DNA of 7,051 nucleotides from an uncultured Clostridia bacterium (lineage in GTDB: Bacteria > Bacillota > Clostridia > Oscillospirales > CAG-272): assembly GCA_937892405.1 (NCBI GenBank), contig CALAFS010000089.1:1-7051 (forward strand), in the 5' to 3' direction. Position 1 is the first letter of the stretch. The number at the start of each line of letters is the position of its first letter. This document shows, one piece after another, positions 5,425 through 7,051 of this stretch. Made by a program: the position numbers and the translations under genes. Under the pieces are notes generated by a model that saw only the letters and a list, made by a program, of their open reading frames with translations, had not been told where the DNA came from and ran no database searches.

Positions 5425-5882
5425 AAGGCTACCTTGTCGGCGTCATTGCCACCGCGACGCTCGTGTCTCTTGCCTCTCTTTTTCTGCGCGGCAAGGAGGT
5501 GGAGAGGGCGGGGAAGATCGCCTTCGGACTGATTCTTCTGACCGCGCTGCTTCTGCCTCTCGGAGATTTGCTCCCCACCCTGTGGGAAAAGCTCGCGGGG
5601 GAGCCGACACTCCCCTCTGTCACGGAGGACGGCACCCTTTACGAGACGGTCGGAAAAGAGGCGTTCGAGGACGGGATCGCCCGTGCCGTCGCGGAGAAAT
5701 TTTCGATTCCGAAGGAGAAGATCACCGTGCGGGCGGAAGGTTTTGATTTTTCTTCCATGCGCGCGCAGAAAATTCTGCTCACTCTGCGCGGGCGCGGCGC
5801 CTTTGCCGATCCGAAAAAGATCGCGGCGTATATCACCGGGGCGGGACTCGGAGAATGTGAGGTGGATTTTGAAATCGGATAA
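5421..5882 (+). CDS. spoIIIAF: Stage III sporulation protein AF
   Basis: This 153-residue membrane-anchored component has two N-terminal helices (about 4-22 and 32-52), then a soluble domain (about 75-153) with alternating helices and strands. That domain ends in KKIAAYITGAGL and ECEVDFEIG. In B. subtilis the equivalent domain has a ring-building fold like those of SpoIIIAG and SpoIIIAH. The protein is shorter than the B. subtilis one (about 206 residues), the difference being mainly in the linker and C-terminal tail. I use ATG 5421, which overlaps the spoIIIAE stop as ATGA, with AGGCGGTG (5403-5410) 10 nt upstream. An in-frame ATG at 5391 would add ten residues of spoIIIAE shadow. Confidence 0.9.
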   Translation: MKGYLVGVIATATLVSLASLFLRGKEVERAGKIAFGLILLTALLLPLGDLLPTLWEKLAGEPTLPSVTEDGTLYETVGKEAFEDGIARAVAEKFSIPKEKITVRAEGFDFSSMRAQKILLTLRGRGAFADPKKIAAYITGAGLGECEVDFEIG

Positions 5883-6294
5883 AGGAAGCTTTGCCCTTCC
5901 GAAACCGAAGAAGGGCGTGATACTCGCGGCGCTCTGCCTTGCCGTCGGCGTTCTGCTTCTCGCATTTTCGGGCGGCGGGGAAAAGGCGGCGCAGAAGAGC
6001 ACAGAGGACGACAGCCTCCGCTCATATATCGCCGCGCTCGAGGAGGAGACGGCGTCTCTTTGCTCCTCGGTGCGCGGGGTGGGGAAGTGCCGCGTCATGA
6101 TTACCCTCGCCGCGGGGGAGGAGGTCGTTTACCGCGGGGGCACAAAGATCGGCTCGACGCCGCCGCGCGTGCAGTCGGTGACGCTGGTCTGCGACGGCGG
6201 GGATTCCGACCGGGTGAGGCGGGAGATGTCGTCGATGCTCTCCTCTCTTTTTGACATCGGGGAAAACCGCGTCACTGTCCTGAAATTAAAATAA
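5869..6294 (+). CDS. spoIIIAG: Stage III sporulation protein AG, ring-forming, short form
   Basis: SpoIIIAG forms a large ring in the intermembrane space between mother cell and forespore. This copy is 141 residues: a short basic cytoplasmic start, a membrane helix at 17-33, a linker, then a ring-building motif domain with helix 49-68, strand GKCRVMITL (72-80), strand VQSVTLVCDGG (101-111), helix 112-129 and final strand RVTVLKL (134-140). B. subtilis SpoIIIAG has about 229 residues and a long insertion between the first two strands; here that segment is only about 20 residues (81-100). The start is taken as TTG 5869, with GAGGTG (5859-5864) 4 nt upstream, overlapping spoIIIAF by 14 nt. GTG 5857 and GTG 5917 are less likely. 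Earlier ATGs lie deep in spoIIIAF and give arginine-rich shadow sequence. Confidence 0.87.
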   Translation: MKSDKGSFALPKPKKGVILAALCLAVGVLLLAFSGGGEKAAQKSTEDDSLRSYIAALEEETASLCSSVRGVGKCRVMITLAAGEEVVYRGGTKIGSTPPRVQSVTLVCDGGDSDRVRREMSSMLSSLFDIGENRVTVLKLK

Positions 6295-6302
6295 AAAAAC
6301 GG

Positions 6303-6331
6303 GAATATAAACACCCCCGCCGTCATAGGTA
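6303..6331 (+). promoter_or_regulatory. Candidate internal sigma-E-like promoter before spoIIIAH
   Basis: The 71-bp gap between spoIIIAG and spoIIIAH holds GAATATA (6303-6309), which matches six of seven positions of the sigma-E -35 box. After exactly 14 bp comes CATAGGTA (6324-6331), which keeps the CATA core of the -10 box but not its 3' half. Transcription would start near 6338, some 28 nt before the spoIIIAH start codon. The B. subtilis spoIIIA locus has an internal promoter serving its distal genes, so an internal promoter is plausible, but the weak -10 half keeps this a candidate. Confidence 0.35.
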
Positions 6332-6365
6332 TTAGTAGTAACAAATTCAAAGGAGAGAGCATACA

Positions 6366-6923
6366 ATGAAAACCGAAAAAGTCAAGAAATTCTTCACCTC
6401 GAAAGCCGGCAGGAGCGTCGTCATCATCAGCGCCGTCCTCCTGATCGGGCTTGCCGTCTACCTGAACTACCGTTGGTTCTACGATCCCATCGGCGCGATC
6501 GGGTACGGTGACAACAACATGGCGGACAACAAGGATGACTCGGCAAAGGCGAACGGAGAGGGAAGCGGCGAGGAGGAGAAGAACTACTTTACCGCCACCG
6601 CCCTGACCCGCAGTCAGTCGCGTGACGAAGCCATCGAAGTCCTGAAGCTCGTGACCGAGAGCGCCGAGGCGAGCGAAGAGGCGAAAGCCGAGGCGGCGGC
6701 GCAGATCTCGAAGATCGCCGTCGACATTCAGAATGAGGCGAACATCGAGACTCTTGTGAAGGCGAAAGGCTACGAGGAGTGCGTTGCGGTGATCGCGGAC
6801 GGCGGCGTCACCGTCATCGTGAAGGCGGATTCCCTTCAGGCAAGCCAGGCGGCGCAGATCTTCTCCATCGTCTATGAGACGACGGGCATTTCCCCCGAGA
6901 AGGTCAGTGTCGTAACGAAGTAA
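6366..6923 (+). CDS. spoIIIAH: Stage III sporulation protein AH, SpoIIQ-binding ring protein
   Basis: SpoIIIAH sits in the mother-cell membrane and binds forespore SpoIIQ across the intermembrane space, linking the two halves of the channel. This 185-residue copy has a basic cytoplasmic start, one membrane helix (about 18-34), an acidic low-complexity linker (48-72), and the soluble YscJ/FliF-like ring-building domain from about 73. Strong family motifs are LTRSQSRDEAIEVLK (80-94), IQNEANIETLVKAKGYEECVAVI (121-143) and VKADSLQASQAAQIFSIVYETTGI (152-175). AAGGAG (6350-6355) lies 10 nt before the ATG. It is the last gene of the operon, 71 nt after spoIIIAG, with a terminator just downstream. 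Confidence 0.96.
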   Translation: MKTEKVKKFFTSKAGRSVVIISAVLLIGLAVYLNYRWFYDPIGAIGYGDNNMADNKDDSAKANGEGSGEEEKNYFTATALTRSQSRDEAIEVLKLVTESAEASEEAKAEAAAQISKIAVDIQNEANIETLVKAKGYEECVAVIADGGVTVIVKADSLQASQAAQIFSIVYETTGISPEKVSVVTK

Positions 6924-6931
6924 AAAGAAGA

Positions 6932-6970
6932 AAAAGGGCGGGCGGGTGCGATTCTCCCGCCCTTTTCCTT
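6932..6970 (+). terminator. Intrinsic terminator of the spoIIIA operon
   Basis: AAAAGGGCGGG at 6932-6942 pairs with CCCGCCCTTTT at 6956-6966 (11 bp, 13-nt loop), and a pyrimidine tail continues to 6970. It begins 9 nt after the spoIIIAH stop. The G-C-rich core with its A/T extension is a classic Rho-independent terminator. Confidence 0.88.
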
Positions 6971-7000
6971 ATGAAAATGCGGAAAAATTGCGATTTTCAA

Positions 7001-7029
7001 TTGACGAACCCGTCGGAATATGCTACAAT
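7001..7029 (+). promoter_or_regulatory. Sigma-A-type promoter for a gene beyond the window
   Basis: TTGACG (7001-7006) and TACAAT (7024-7029) are separated by 17 bp, and TGC just before the -10 box makes it an extended -10. Transcription would start near 7036. The downstream gene is not in the window. It is transcribed separately from spoIIIA, since the operon terminator lies about 30 bp upstream. Confidence 0.75.
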
Positions 7030-7051
7030 ATATCATAAATTTATCGAATTA

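Noticed and set aside
5373..6098. 241-codon minus-strand frame across spoIIIAF and spoIIIAG
   Set aside because: Antisense to two well-supported genes; composition is typical of a shadow frame.

Overview
The window looks like chromosomal DNA from an endospore-forming, GC-rich member of the Clostridia, probably an uncultured gut-type Firmicute. The grounds are a complete spoIIIAA-spoIIIAH sporulation operon, an AbrB regulator with a two-CxxC C-terminus, and a 2-keto-3-deoxygluconate kinase of clostridial type. The lineage is an inference from protein style; no taxonomic marker gene is present.

Layout. Positions 1-725 hold no convincing gene. They are a mosaic of palindromes, a three-copy tandem hairpin repeat of about 60 bp, and a strong, probably bidirectional terminator at 501-538. 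Positions 726-1745 (minus strand) encode a PfkB-family KDG kinase with its own sigma-A-type promoter. Positions 1878-2129 (minus) encode a small AbrB-family transition-state regulator. Its promoter matches the sigma-A consensus exactly (TTGACA, 17 bp, TATAAT). The 205 bp between abrB and spoIIIAA are divergently oriented. Positions 2335-6923 (plus) hold spoIIIAA, AB, AC, AD, AE, AF, AG and AH in canonical order. Most junctions overlap or are very short, and a strong intrinsic terminator follows spoIIIAH. A good sigma-A-type promoter at 7001-7029 points out of the window towards an unseen gene.

How the genes work together. The eight SpoIIIA proteins form the mother-cell half of the SpoIIIA-SpoIIQ channel (feeding-tube apparatus), which spans the mother-cell and outer forespore membranes and is needed for late forespore gene expression. 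SpoIIIAA is the ATPase. AB, AC, AD and AE are membrane-platform components. AF, AG and AH carry the ring-building soluble domains. AbrB-type proteins repress post-exponential genes in vegetative cells, so abrB beside spoIIIA places an early sporulation-timing regulator next to a late structural operon; whether they interact here is not shown by the sequence. KDG kinase serves uronate/pectin catabolism and has no visible functional link to sporulation.

Points of note. Three of the eight spoIIIA genes (AB, AD, AG) appear to start with TTG inside the preceding gene. SpoIIIAG is short, with only about 20 residues where the B. subtilis protein has a much longer beta-triangle insertion. SpoIIIAA has Ser at the first position of its Walker A motif. 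The 71-bp AG-AH gap carries a possible internal sigma-E-like promoter. I see no clear evidence of a wholly new system; the least explained part is the repeat-rich non-coding stretch 1-545.
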